Part shown: positions 11,941-24,218 of the stretch, in pieces | Position numbering within the stretch: position 1 is the stretch's first letter | Layout: each line of letters starts with the position of its first letter | From: Combretum micranthum | Taxonomy: Eukaryota; Streptophyta; Magnoliopsida; Myrtales; Combretaceae | Reading direction: 5' to 3' | NCBI GenBank assembly: GCA_024138025.1 | Contig: JAMXBD010000066.1 | Location: 1,178,001-1,242,000, forward strand | Length of the DNA stretch: 64,000 bases | The notes under the pieces: generated by a model | Databases searched by the model: none | What the model was told of the DNA's origin: nothing | Seen by the model: the letters and a program-made list of their open reading frames with translations, nothing else | Program-made: the position numbers and the translations under genes

Positions 11941-13076
11941 TGTTGAACTTGTATCTTCAATATGCATTTTGATGAGATAATACGATGCACAATTAACTAG
12001 TCAATTATGGTAAACAACACTTAATTAGTTAAATAATATGCTAGAATATATATGTACATGTTGTGCATTTATGTGAAGTTCCTATTGGTTTTAGCAAGAA
12101 CAAAATCAGTGATGAATAGTCCTAGTCGATGGTTCAACGAGTCCACTCCTCAAGGTACGACAAGCTCAAAAGCTAAAGCTCAACAAATTAAAACATGTAC
12201 AGTCTTGATCAAGGGTCACATCGAGGGCTCGATGTATTGATAAGTTAGGGGTAACAAGCTCAAAACTAACATTCAACAAATTAAAACATACACAGGTTTG
12301 GTCGAAGGTCAAAACTAAGGCGCGATGAATGTAGAGCATGACAAGTTTGAATTCAAGGCTTGATGGAGTCCATATGATCAAAGACTTATCAAGGGCTAAA
12401 ATGAAGATGCGACACTTTAAGGCATGATAAATATTAAGGTGTGATAGTTTAAATGAATGAGCCAATGTGGCAAAAAAAACCATTGAAGCACATTCAATGT
12501 TTGGCGACTTAAAGACTTTATCTCTAACAGACTTTTGAATTCTTGAAGGCTATAAATACTCCATCCTTAGGAGATTAAAAAAAAGAAGAGATATCTAGAA
12601 GTAAAAGAGTGCTTTTATTTGTGAATTAATAAATCATTAATTTTCTTGTTGTCTTGTTCATTTATTCGCAAAATATGAAAAGAGAGAAAAACATTATAGT
12701 GTTCTGTTCTTATACTTGTAGTCTATACAATAGCATCTAGAAAGAGAAAGGAAATATTTTATTTCCTAAGTGCGTTGTAAAAGCAGTGTATTGCTTATCT
12801 TGAGCATGATTATTTGGTGATTAATATAATGGTGGTGAAGTCCTCAATTAGAGTCATTGGTGGATCGTGGAGAGTAGGAAGTGGGTCAAACTCCACGTTA
12901 AAATCTGGACTAAATTCTTCAATCTTTATGTCTTTTAAATTTCATATTGTAATCTATTGTTGTATATCTGCTACCATTAAAGTTAATTTTGATTCATTGC
13001 ATTAAAATTAAGTGTTTGATCTTTTTAGGACAAATACTCAATTCATCCCCCCTTGAGTATTATATAGCGTTTTTCA
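11941..13076 (+). repeat. 5' LTR of copia 2
   Basis: 1136 bp. It contains imperfect internal repeats of roughly 95 bp (from about 12160) built around CGACAAGCTCAAA and CAACAAATTAAAACATG. A GGCTATAAATACTCC segment near 12548 is a likely TATA region. It is clearly homologous to 18854-20019 but with many substitutions, so the insertion is old. Confidence 0.85.
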
Positions 13077-13136
13077 TTGGTATTAGAGCCTTGTTTCTAT
13101 CTTCTCTGTGCTTAATAGCATAATAGAGTAAAGATC

Positions 13137-14590
13137 ATGGCATCTAATACACTAAGGTTTCTAAAGGGGAAAGCTATAAATAGACCACTGCTTTGAAGTG
13201 GGGGTAACTACTGATATTGGAAGTGTAGGATGAAAAATTTTCTTAAAGGTTAAAATATATTAATTTGGAATGTTATAGAAAATGGGCCTTTAAAAATAGA
13301 AGAAAAAAAAAAGAAAAAGATTATAGTGAAGAAGACTAGAATAAATTAGATTTAAATAAAATTGCTATGAATATTTTGCATTGTGGTCTGAATGAAAGCG
13401 ATTTCAATAGAATATATACATGTAAATCTGCTAAAGAAATATGGGATGAACTAAAAAAGACTTATGAAGGAACTTCTAGAGTTCAAGATGAAAAAATAAG
13501 TCTTTTATATGGATGATTCGAAAATTTCAAAATGTTTCCTAATGAATCTATAAATGAAATGCATAACAGATTTATTAATATCATAAATTCCTTGAGTATA
13601 CTTGGGAGGAATTTTATTGTTAGATGAATTATAAACTTCTTCTCAGGTTACTACCCAAGGATTGGGAAGTGAAAAGAACTGCCATAGAAGAAGCACGGGA
13701 CTTAAGTACTATGAGTAAGGAATACCTCATTGGAGTACTCAAAACGCATGAGCTCATCAAAAAACAAGGAGAAGAATCTAACAAGAAGGCTATTGCCTTA
13801 AAAGCCACAAGTTAAGATTCCAGCAATGATGAAGATGAAAATGAGGAACTTGTCTTGATAACTAAGAAGCTTGAAAATTTCATGAGGCCTAGCAATAAGA
13901 CAAAGAGAGTGGATGATGATAGCAGCTCATCAAGATATAAAATAAGGATATGATAACATGCTATAAATGTCATAAGCAGGACACAAGCAACAATATTGTC
14001 CATTGCTCAAAAAGGCATCTAGAGGATCCAAAAAAGAAGCAGTCATCGTCACTTGGAGTGATGATGACTCAAGTGATTCAGATGAGAATGTATGCTTCAT
14101 GGCACTAGATGATGAGGTAAATTTCCCTTTTTCTCCTTTTTATAAGAGTTGTATGCCATGTATGATAAAGTATGCTATAAATTAGAAAAAGTAGAGAAAA
14201 AGAACTACATGCTTAAATCTTTAACAATGGAAGTAGGAGAAGAATTAGAAAATTTTCAAAACAAGCATAAGGAGATTAAATCAAAAAATGAAAAACTACA
14301 TAAAGAAATAAAAAGTCTAAAATAGGAAAATGATAAGATGAATAATAAGTGTAAGAAGTTAAAAAGTAAGAATGATGAGTTAAGCAAGATCAATGAAAAA
14401 TTAACAATTGAAAATGACATACTTGATCTCGAAATTAAAACGATCGATAATGATAGAGTTGAATGTACTAGTAGTAGTAATGAAATTAAAAAAAAAGCTA
14501 GAGATTTAAAAAATGAAAATATATTGTTAAAAACTAGCTTAGATGATTCAAAAGCTACCATGGCCAAATTCACAAATGGGAAAAGAATTT
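13137..14590 (+). pseudogene. copia 2 gag remnant
   Basis: ATG at 13137 opens MASNTLRFLKGKAINRPL, a typical gag start just after the primer site. Further on, the UBN2-type gag core is readable (NKIAMNILHCGLNESDFNRI, then AKEIWDELKKTYEG). A zinc knuckle with CYKCHKQ near 13957 is broken by a small indel. A lysine- and glutamate-rich coiled-coil tail covers about 14160-14590. Frameshifts and stops prevent a continuous product. Confidence 0.8.
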
Positions 14591-14899
14591 GAACACACTT
14601 ATTGGAAAATCAAAGGTGTAATTCAAATAAATATGGAATTGCCTATAACAGAGAAAGTAGCTGCAAGTCCCACAAAACTCAATTTTTAAAAGCTACCCAT
14701 AGGACATGCAACTACTATAGGAAAGCTAGTCATATTACACATAACAGTGCAATAAGAAAAACCATGCATTTGAATCATAGAAGCAAGCTAGTTTCGATTC
14801 CTAAAAAGGAGATTCTTGTTACACTTAACCAAAAAGGGCCTAAACTTAAATGGATACCAAAGAAATAATACTTCGTTTGCTAGAGATCTTCAAGTGGAA

Positions 14900-17876
14900 A
14901 CAACAAATGGTACTCAGACAGTGGCTGCTCTAGGCACATGACTGAAGACGCCCCCAAGTTCACATCTCTAGACTTAAAAGATCAAGAAAATGTTACCTTT
15001 GAAGATAATTGCAAATCAACTATTTTGGGTGAAGGTAACATTCTTATAAACAAAGATTTAATTATTAAAAATACGTTGCTTGTTGGTGATCTAAAACATA
15101 ATCTGCTTAGTGTGAGTCAATTGTGTGATAATGGTTTTAAAGTAACATTTCCTGCCAATAAATGGTATATTGAAAGAAATTGATAATAACCAAGCATGTT
15201 TTGAAAGATATAGACAAAAAGATATTTACAAAATCAATTGAGATGATTTTAAATCATCAAATGAAACTTGTCTATATTCTTAAAATAATAATAGTTAGTT
15301 ATGGCATAGAAAATTGGGAGATGCTAGCATGGATGTTATTTCAAAACTTGTTAAAAAGAATTTTATCAAAGGTTTACCGAAAGTAAATTTTCAAAAGGAC
15401 AAGAATTTTATCAAAGGTTTACCGAAGGTTTACTTTTAAGTATAAGAGTACTATTTCTATTTCCAGGCCATTAAAACTATTATATATGGATTTATTTGGT
15501 CTTACTCAAACTCTAAGTTTGGGAGGCAAGAAATAAACCTTGGTTATTATTGATTATTTCACTAGATTTACATAGACTTTCTTCTTTGCATTTAAGACAA
15601 AACAAATCATGTGTTTTTTTTTTTTTAATATTGCAAAAAAGTCCAAAATGAAAAATATCTTAATATTCTATCTATTCGAAGTGATCATGGAGGAGAATTT
15701 GAAAATTATGAAATGGATGATTTTTGTAGTAAATATGGTATTGAATACACTTTTTCAACACTGGGAGCTCCTCAACAAAATGATCTAGTCGAAAGGAAAA
15801 ACAGAACTTTAATTGAAATGGCTAGAATCATATTGTGTAAAAACAGTTTACCAAAAGACCTAACGTATCTTATTTTCATCCATTTAATAGAGTTTTTGTA
15901 AGATCAATTCTCAAGAAAACCCCCCTATGAGTTTTGAAAAGGAAAAAGACCTAACATATCTTATTTTCATCCATTTAGCACTAAATGTCACATTCTAAAC
16001 TATGGAAAAGAACAATTGGCAAAATTTGATGCTAAAAATGATAAAGAAATATTTCTATGTTATTCTTTAACTTGTAAGACATATAGAGTGTTTAATAAAA
16101 GAACATTAGTTGTAGAAGAATCTATACATATTACTTTTAATGACTCCCTAACTTATTTATGCTCAAATGATGATGTGGATACTATTTGTGTTGTTTGAAT
16201 AAATTCTTTCTTGAAAATAACAATAAAGAAGGTAATGAACATAAAATGGATGTTGTGCATGAATTTGCTAATCATGATATTCCTAAAGACTGAAAATATT
16301 CAAGATCAGATCCAAAGGATCTAATTATTGGTGAACATTCTAATAAAGTACAAACAAGATAATCTTTAAGGAATATGAGTAATCTTATTTTTCTGTCACA
16401 AACCGAGCCTAAAAATATTGAGGAAGCTTTAAAAGATGAATTTTGGATACATGATATGTAAAAAGAATTAAACCAGTTCACAAGAAATGATGTTTAGAAT
16501 TTAGTTCATAGACCTGATAGTACATTTGTTATTAGAACTAAATGGGTTTATAGAAACAAGCTTGATGTATCTAGAATAATAACAAGAAATAAAGATATAT
16601 TAGTTACTAAAGGTTATAATCAAGAAAAAGGAATAATTTTTCATAAGACCTTTGCTCCGGTTGCTAGATTAGAAGCTATAAGAATGCGTTTGGCATTTAT
16701 TGCTTTTAAGAATTTTTTTTTTTTCAAATAGATATTATAAGTGCTTTCTTAAATGGTTTTATAAAAGAAGAAGTCTATGTAGAGCAACCGCCGAGCTTTG
16801 AAAATAATGAATTCCCGGATCATGTTTTCAAATTAAATAGAGCTTTTTGGACTAAAGCAAGCTCCTAGAGCTTGGTATAAAAGACTTAGTAGCTTCCTTT
16901 TAAACAATAGATTTTCTAGAGAAAAAACTGATACAACTCTGTTTATTAAAAATCACAAGTCAAACACATTGATTGTGCAAATCTATGTGGATTATAATGT
17001 GTTTGGAGCTACTAATATGAGTCTTATAAATGAATTTGCTGAGTCCATGAAGAACGAATTTGAAACGAGCATGATAGGAGAAATCAATTATTTTCTAGGT
17101 CTTTAAATAAAGTAATATGAAAATGGAACATTCATTAATTAATCAAAATGTACCAAAGATTTGTTGAAAAGATTTAAAAGGGATAATTACAAAACAAGAC
17201 CTACACCTATAAGCACAAATGTAAAAACTTAATAAAGATGAAAATGGAAAAAAATGTTTGTGAAAAACTTTATAAAGGCATGATAGGTAGTTTGTTATAT
17301 TTAACAGCTTCCAAACCCGATATCATGTTCTTAGTGTGTGTATGTGCACGATTTCAATCTAGCCCACAAGAATCACACTTGAATACAATAAAACGCATAT
17401 TCAAGTATCTTGCAGGTACAATTGAAATTGACTTGTGGTATCCAATGTTTACCTCTTTTAATCAATTGGATACCCCGATACTGACTTTGTTGGATGCAAA
17501 ATAGATCGGAAAAGCATCAGCAGCACATACCACTTTCTTAGAAATTTCTTAATATCTTGACACTCAAAAAAGAAAAATTCAATTGCACTTTCAACTACTA
17601 AAGATGAGTATATAACTATTAGCAGCTACTGTGCCCAAATTTTATGGATGAAACAAATTTTGCTTGATTATAGTTTAAGATTTGAAAATATTCCAATTCG
17701 TTGTGATAACACCAGTGCTACAAATTAGACAAAAAATTCCGATTCAACACTCAAGGATCAAGCATATCAAAATTAGACATCCTTTCATTAGAGATCATAT
17801 TCTAAATAGAGATATCATCTTGGAATTTGTTGATACAAGCAATCAAATTGCTCATATTTTTACAAAACTCTAAAGA
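14900..17876 (+). pseudogene. copia 2 pol remnant: protease, integrase, RT, RNase H
   Basis: Protease active site DSGCSRHMT (about 14919) is followed by GAG-pre-integrase (about 15060-15400). The integrase core carries IRSDHGGEFENYEMDDF and, after about 35 residues, ERKNRTLIEMAR (15670-15830). RT runs from about 16480 to 17110, with TKWVYRNK and a mutated YVDD box (IYVDYN, about 16983). RNase H lies near 17550-17876 (STTKDEYI, the IRCDN box, and a terminal IAHIFTKL). Many stops and small indels make it non-functional. Confidence 0.83.
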
Positions 17877-17879
17877 ACG

Positions 17880-18853
17880 TTTTTGCACTTGCAAAGCAAG
17901 TTGAACATGATCAAGCAAGATGAGTGCTAAAATATTATGAAGCCACGTTGATTTAGAACTTTATTTAAGGATAAAATAAGCTATTGGATATTTATATACA
18001 CTCTGTGATGCTAGTGATCTATTGTGTTTGCAAAAACCTATGATATACTAGTTGTGTGTATGCTCAAGCCAAATTAATATTAAAATCTGGTTTTATATGA
18101 TTGAACATGATTTTTTTTGCACTTATGTGAATATTTGAATTTGTATGTTGTTTGTGCATCTCCTTTTATCAGCAATGCTTTGAATCTGTCATCTTATTTC
18201 TTTTAAGTATGAAGAAGGAAAAGTGTTGTATGCACAAATTAACATGCATGAAAGTATGCTTTTGATTATACTATCAATGCCTTATCTGCACATTTATCTT
18301 TTGATCAGTCCCAAAGGGGAGAGTATATACAATTAACATGCATAAATCATGTTTTTTTACGAGTCCAAAGGGGGAGAGGGATATTGTATCCATAATTTAT
18401 ATGCATTTTGTTTGTGAGTCCTTTGGTGAAGTCCTCTTGGTGAGGCATTATTGTGAAGTCTTCGTGTTGAGGTAATATGAAGTTCTCTTGAAGAGGCATT
18501 GTTGTGATGTCCTCTTGTTGTGAAGTCCCTATGTTGAGGCAACGTGAAGTCCTCTTAGTGAGGTATTGTTGTGAAGTCTTCTTTGTGAGGCAACTGTTTT
18601 GATTGAATGAAGGAAAGAAATGTGTTGTTTGCATAAGTTAACTACTGACTAGTGCTTAATGTTGCTTATCTATCTAAAAGGGGAGAAAAATGATGTATTA
18701 AGTATAGTTTGCATTTCCTCATAATTAAGCATCAAGTCTTTGAATTAAACATGAGAATATTTCTTTGAAACCTAGATGCTCAATTGAGGGGGAGTATATT
18801 AACTTGGCAAGGGGTTAATTGTGCATAATTGTTCTCATAAAAAAGGGGGAGAT
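17880..18853 (+). repeat. Non-coding 3' region of copia 2 with imperfect tandem repeats
   Basis: About 1 kb lies between the RNase H end and the 3' LTR with no sense coding. From about 18412 to 18595 a unit of roughly 30 bp built on GAAGTCCTCTTGGTGAGGCA repeats about six times, imperfectly. Several AAAGGGGGAGA purine tracts (for example 18310, 18368, 18677 and 18841) also recur. The open frames on the minus strand here are by-products of these repeats. Confidence 0.65.
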
Positions 18854-20019
18854 TGTTGAACCTGTATATTCAATATAGATTTTAATGAGACAATATAATG
18901 CATAATTAACTATTTAATTATGGTAAATTGCATTTAATTAATCAAATAATATGCTAGAATATGCATGTCCATGTTTTGTGTTTTTGTGGAGTTTCCACAG
19001 GTTTTAGCATGAACAAAATCAATTATGAACAGTCCTAGCTGAGGGCTCAATGAGTCCACTCCTCAAGGCGCAACACGCTCAAAGGCTAAAGCTTGACAAA
19101 TTAAAACATGCATAATCTTGGTCGAAGGTCGCATTAAGGGCTCAATGTGTTGATTAGTTAGGCACGACAAACTCAAAACGAACACTTGACAAACTCAAGC
19201 ATGCATAGTTATGGTCAAGGGTTAAAACTAAGGTATGATAAATATAGGCACGACAAGTCTTGAGGTATGACAAGTTTGAATTCAAGGCTTGATGGAGTCC
19301 ATGTGACCAAACTCTTGTTGAGGGCTAAAATAAAGGTGCGACAAGCATTAGGATGGGACAATTTAAATGAATGAGCCGATGTGGCACAAAGAGTCGTTGA
19401 AGCTCATTTAATGCTTACGACTTAAAAACATTATCTCTAACAGACTTTGAAATTTTTAAAGGCTATAAATACTCTGTCCTTGGAAGATTCAAAAAAAGAA
19501 GAGATAACTTGATGTAAAAAAATGCTTTTATTTGTGAACTAACAAATCACTAATTTTCTTATTCTCTTGTTCATTAATTTTGCAAAATCTAAAAAAAGAG
19601 AGAAAAATATTTTGGTGCTTTGTTCTTACACTTGTAATTTATACAAGCATCTAGAAAGAGAAAGGAAATATTTTATTTCCTAAGTTATTGTGAAAGCAGT
19701 GTATTACTCATCTTGAGCATGATTATTTGGTGATTACTATAGTGGTGATGAAGTCCTTGATTAGAGGTATTGGTGGATCATGGAGAGCAGGAAGTGGGTT
19801 AAACTCCACGTTAAAATCTGGACTAAATTCTTCTATTCTTATCTCTTTTAAATTTCATATTGTAATATGCTATTGTATATCCGCTGCCATTAAAGTAAAT
19901 TTTTATTTGATGCATTAAAATTAATTGTTTGAGCTTTTTAAGGCAAATAATCAATTCATAACCCCCCTTCTCCTCCTCCTCCTCCTCCTCCTCCTGAGTA
20001 TTCTATAATACATTTTTCA
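18854..20019 (+). repeat. 3' LTR of copia 2 with CTC microsatellite
   Basis: 1166 bp, homologous to 11941-13076. Near its end, about 19966-19996, it holds a run of about ten CTC triplets where the 5' LTR has only a short C-rich tract followed by TTGAG. Confidence 0.85.
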
Positions 20020-20359
20020 CAACATTTGACTTTAAGTCATGATGAAAGTACCACAAATCCTCCCTCTAAAAACCACATCCAATCTCCTCCTCAGTATAAA
20101 GATCTTGAATAATACAAGTGTGTGGAAAAAAATGAGAGGAATATGCTGCAGTATGTTTAGACACAGATAATAAATTAGTTTGCAAGGTGAGAACCAACAA
20201 AATGTCAAGTAGTGTGATCTTAGGTATCAACTGAATAGTACCAATACCATTAACAGGAATTCTTTGACCATTAGTATGTTAACAAAGTGTTTGGAGTTGT
20301 TTTTGGTGAAGGTTTTGAATTTTCTAAGATCATTAGTCATATGATCTGTAGCCCCAATG

Positions 20360-21140
20360 TCAATTATACAAGCATTATCACAAGCATAAGTAGAAGTGCA
20401 TAAAGCATAAATAAACTTGCCTCAGGCTTTATCTTTCTACTTAATGACAGATGTTGTAGCCAGCGATGCTCGACTTTCTTTTCTTTTCGCAATAAGTTCA
20501 TCAACTCAATCAGGTCGACCATGGAGCTTCCAGCACTTATCAATAGTATCATTCTTGCCACAATGAGTGCATTTGCGTTTATCTTTAGTTGATCCCGAAG
20601 CATCAATTTTTAAGGATTGTTTTGATCCTTTATATGTTGCCAAGGCACTATTATTAGTCTTTTCCTCATTCCCCATGGTTTTCAGGCAGTTATCTTCCTC
20701 ACAAATCATGGCATAAGTTCTTGCCAAATTATTTGCAGTTCTTCATAGTAAGCTTCAAGAGAACAACCTCCTTTTTTGACGTTAATAGATATGCATGTTA
20801 ACTTATACACTTTGGAGGAATTATTTCTCATGGTATATGTTTTTTCTACAACATTCTAGATGGTTGTTGCAGTGGGAAGACAATCAAATAGCACTGTCAC
20901 ATGTTTCTCCATTGAATTCAAAAGCCATGTTTGAAAGTACAATTTTCTCCTTCCCATGTTTCATAAGCATTAAAATCTATTTTCTCAGGAGCATTTTTAG
21001 TACCAATAATATAGCTAAGTTTTTTCTTACTAGCTATAGACATATGAGATATGCAAGCCTAAGAATCATAATTAGCATGTCTAGTCAAATTTTCAAGAGC
21101 AATTTTGAAGTTATTAGATGAATTACCAACCATTTTCAAG
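20360..21140 (-). pseudogene. copia 1 gag remnant
   Basis: Read on the minus strand just downstream of the 5' LTR and primer site. It contains a degenerate zinc knuckle, CTHCGKNDTIDKCWKLHG (about 20510-20565), which lacks the usual histidine position, preceded by a lysine-rich stretch. The region up to about 21140 reads as gag core with several stops. Left of it, 20020-20360 still shows parts of the segment that originally joined protease to the integrase remnant at 11940. Confidence 0.7.
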
Positions 21141-21277
21141 TTTAGATAGCAATGGAAGCAGTTGTATTTTAGGGTAATGACAGTAGTTTGTAGATTTGTG
21201 GGATTAAAAGAAAAGTGCAGGTTTATAGTTTATGGATTTCAGGATCAGATATATCAATTATACATACTCTGATATCA

Positions 21278-21500
21278 TGACAAATAGGTTAAATATGAAA
21301 TTGTGTTTTCACATATATTCATCTCTTTACAAAGAAATGATTTATACACAAATGCTTATATTCTAACTTAAGAAATAAATCAACAAGATTGATCTAATTA
21401 CAAGAAATCTTTTAATCACAATAAATTAGGAAATCACCTTTAAGTAGCAAATCAAACGATAAACTAAATCTCCTATAATTAAGCACAAATCATGCTAACA
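21278..21500 (-). repeat. 5' LTR of copia 1
   Basis: 223 bp with TG...CA termini in plus-strand reading (TGACAAATAGG to GCTAACA). It is followed by the target duplication TTACT at 21501-21505. The primer-binding site abuts its left edge, which shows that transcription ran leftward. Confidence 0.85.
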
Positions 21501-22499
21501 TTACTCATAGATGCTATTTGGGCTTCACCTCAAAAGCAACTTTATCAATAGAAACTTACCATCCTTAATCATAGAATTCAATCATAAACTCCTCATGGAC
21601 AGAATCTTATTTTCTTAGGGCAAAATTGAACACTAGAAATGCCATGTCCCATGTGCCTACAAGTTACATAACAAGCATATTCATATTAGCTCTATAATAA
21701 ATTTAATTGAATGCAAAGTGATGAAATTATGGGTCAAAACATAGTATAAAAGAAATGGAGATTGAGAGAGAGAGAGAAAGGACCTGTCGAGAGCAACAAG
21801 GGAGGGAGGGAAGAAAAGTGGTGGGACAAGAACCACCAATGGTAGCAATTGTTTGTCAAACATATTCTAATCCTTTTTTTTTTTTCTATTTCTTGTGTTT
21901 TGATTTTTACAATTTTAAATTAATTTTCGGATTTTTTTGTTATTTTTAATTATTTATAAAATTTATCTTCATTTAGTTATTTTATTAATTTGAATTACTA
22001 ATTTCCAACGAATGAAAATATACCAAGTATCAAAACTTAATGGAAAAAACTAATGGGGTTATGAAAGTTCTTATTTGTAAGCTTTTGCAAAAATTAATGA
22101 CTCAAATTAAAAAAAAAAAGTTTATGACTCAAATAGAAAAACAGTGAAATGTTGAAAATTACAAGTGTACGTTTCTCATTTATTTAAGATAATAATGTTT
22201 TATATGATTAAAAAGAAAAATCTAACTTTTTGCAAAGTGAATAAATGAGGTATTAACATTTTGCAAAGTTCATTTAAAATATTTACACTTATACTAGTTT
22301 ACAATTAAGGTTCATTAATTCTCGCCAATGGTCAATATTAATACCTTATTTGGCACACTTTGAAAAACATTGATTCATATTTTAACATTGATACCTTAAT
22401 TAAATTTATTCTCTAACATTAATTGATCTTTTTAATAACTTAAAACATTAATACATTATACGAACCTTTTATTAATAATTGTATGTGGATTATTATTAA

Positions 22500-22824
22500 T
22501 TGAACAAAAAAGTAAATTACACTGAAATGTCTCATTATTTAGGGGTAAGTTCATGCGAGGTTTCAACATTTTAAATGGTTAAAAAGCAGTCTCAACATTT
22601 GAAGAAGTGGGTAAATTGAAGTATGTATTGACAAGTGTCAATAAAAGAACTATCTAGCTAAACTTAGCAAACCCTTCTCCTATTGATACATATCAATAGA
22701 GACCTTAATTGACATATTTTTCTAAATATTGGGACCTATTTTGAACCACTTGAAATGTTAGAACCTCAAATGAACTTACACTCAAACATTAAGACCTTTC
22801 GGTGTAATTTACCCTTGAACAAAA
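22500..22824. mobile_element. MULE-type MITE with intact target duplication
   Basis: The element proper is 22509-22814, about 306 bp, with inverted repeats of about 90 bp that begin GTAAATTACACYGAAA. The copies flanking it read TTGAACAAA on both sides (22500-22508 and 22815-22823), a perfect 9-bp duplication as made by Mutator-like transposases. It has no coding capacity. Confidence 0.85.
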
Positions 22825-24218
22825 CACCAAAATACTATATTGGTAAACTTTAGCTAGTCTTTTTCTTTTAACAAGAACTTTTGACTTTCTTTAAAAGCCT
22901 CCAAATTTTGTGAAATGGGCAAAACATTATTTATTTTTTTCATTAAAATTTTGGCTAAAAGTGATGCATGTCAGACTCATATTATTTGTTTGCTTTATTT
23001 GTTTCTAGATTATGAGTATTTCAAATTTTTTCAGTGTAAATAAAACCCTAAACTTTGACTAGATACAATTCCTAAAATTTTTAAATATTGTCAAGTTTTC
23101 CCTTAAATTTTGATAAATTAGTAAATAAACCTCAAAAGCTAAAAATAATATCTCTAAACTTTGACCTGAGTGCAAAAATTTCCTTCAAACTTATTAAAAT
23201 ATGCTTTGTTACCTTTAATACTTTGATAAATGTGATTTTATGGGACTAGAAAATCAAATGTTCTTTATATTGTCAATTTATCTAAAATTAAAGAGATTTA
23301 TTTAAAAGTTTTAAGGGTATATCTACATTATGATCAAAATTTAAGAAAGTTAATTGTAGCTCCATTTGTTTTTTTTATCCCTTATTTGAGCTTTATAATT
23401 TTTTTTCCTTTGCATTTGGAACCACTAACTTTTCCAATATATATTTAAAAAAAAAAAATCCTTTTATTAAGGTCATTATCTTTTCCAATTGGCACAAATA
23501 ACATTTTAATTGGTTTATGATCTTTAATAAAAATATATTTGATCGTATTTACTTTATTACCAAATACATTTAACATTATTTATAATGATTGTCAAAAATT
23601 AAAAAAAAAACCTCAACAATTAAATCAAATTTGGAGGAATAGGGCAAATAGGTATATATATTTACATTTAAATCCCAAAATATGGGATTTGAGGTGGAAA
23701 TTGTGATTTGAAGTCAAATATTTAATTTGGCGTGCAATTCATAATTGTGGCTTCAATTTACAATTATGCCCAAACAATTGAAATTGTACCTTCAATGTAC
23801 GATTTTAATAATGGGTGGTATGTTGTCTTCAAGATACTACACTACCTTAGAGAACTTATCCGGACAACAAATAATAGTTTTAGCCTAAAAAGCTTAAGAT
23901 ATATCCAAATAATTTTTAAATCAGGGCAATACTTCATAATCCATATCTTTAACCTTTCAACCATTCATTCAACCATATATGTGCTTTCTCTAGCATTCAA
24001 TCCTCCAAAATCCACAATACACATAATTATAATGTGTTTAAGAAAATAATAGCATCATAAGTTTGATTCATTTTACTAAAATAATCAACAAAAGTAGTTA
24101 TATGCAAAGGAAAAATAGCATAATAAACTTCATTGTTTTGCATTAAGGTCTACTCAATATAATTTCATTATAATCCATGTACAAGATAATAAAAAATATT
24201 TTTAAAAAAAGTGCAAAA
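22825..24218. other. Intergenic DNA, no gene seen
   Basis: AT-rich with poly-A and poly-T runs and fragments resembling decayed MITEs (for example the CCCTAAACTTTGAC motif near 23045), but I could not pair ends. The longest open frame (23732-24049) has no recognisable protein character. Confidence 0.5.

Larger units (their letters stand above)
11941..20019 (+). mobile_element. Ty1/copia retrotransposon 2 (plus strand), nested in copia 1
   Basis: Long LTRs at 11941-13076 and 18854-20019, both TGTTGAAC...TTTTTCA, bound an 8.1-kb element. A primer site, TGGTATTAGAGCC (13078-13090), follows the 5' LTR and a purine tract (18841-18853) precedes the 3' LTR. The flanks CAATA (11936-11940) and CAACA (20020-20024) fit a 5-bp duplication with one change. 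Gag, protease, integrase, RT and RNase H occur in copia order, all broken by stops and frameshifts. Large LTRs, a long gag and about 1 kb between RNase H and the 3' LTR recall the SIRE/Maximus group, but that placement is tentative. Confidence 0.88.
9348..21500 (-). mobile_element. Ty1/copia retrotransposon 1 (minus strand), interrupted
   Basis: Short LTRs at 9348-9571 and 21278-21500 are in direct orientation. They are flanked by a perfect 5-bp duplication, TTACT (9343-9347 and 21501-21505). In element sense, the tRNA-Met-type primer site (TGATATCAGAG) follows the 5' LTR at about 21267-21277. A purine tract (AAAGGGGAG) precedes the 3' LTR at 9572-9580. Decayed gag and pol lie between. Removing the nested element at 11941-20019 leaves about 4.1 kb, normal for a somewhat deleted copia element. 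The internal order (gag, integrase, RT, RNase H) is copia-type. Confidence 0.88.
8585..22177. mobile_element. Foldback or MULE-like element with long inverted arms, split by a copia insertion
   Basis: The left arm (about 8585-9230) and right arm (about 21740-22177, read in reverse) are homologous over several hundred bases. Both start with a purine-rich GGAAAA/GAGAAA terminus, then GTACA, then ACATTTCAC, CTATTTGAGTC and GCAAAAGCTTACAAAT. Further in they share ATATGTTTGACAAACAA and a CT-rich inner end. Without the 12-kb copia insertion the element would be about 1.45 kb with no coding capacity. Long arms and a G-A-rich terminus suit a non-autonomous MULE or foldback element. The outer flanks (ctattttaa and atttattta) are similar but are not a clean 9-bp duplication, so the class and exact ends are inferred. 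Confidence 0.6.

Noticed and set aside
18347..18634. Gln/Thr-rich minus-strand frames in copia 2
   Set aside because: They are translations of the tandem GAAGTCCTCTT repeat. The element is transcribed from the plus strand and the frame has no start context or homology.
8576..22186. Clean 9-bp target duplication of the foldback element
   Set aside because: The outer flanks (ctattttaa and atttattta) are AT-rich and only partly alike, which is too weak to count as proof of a MULE insertion.
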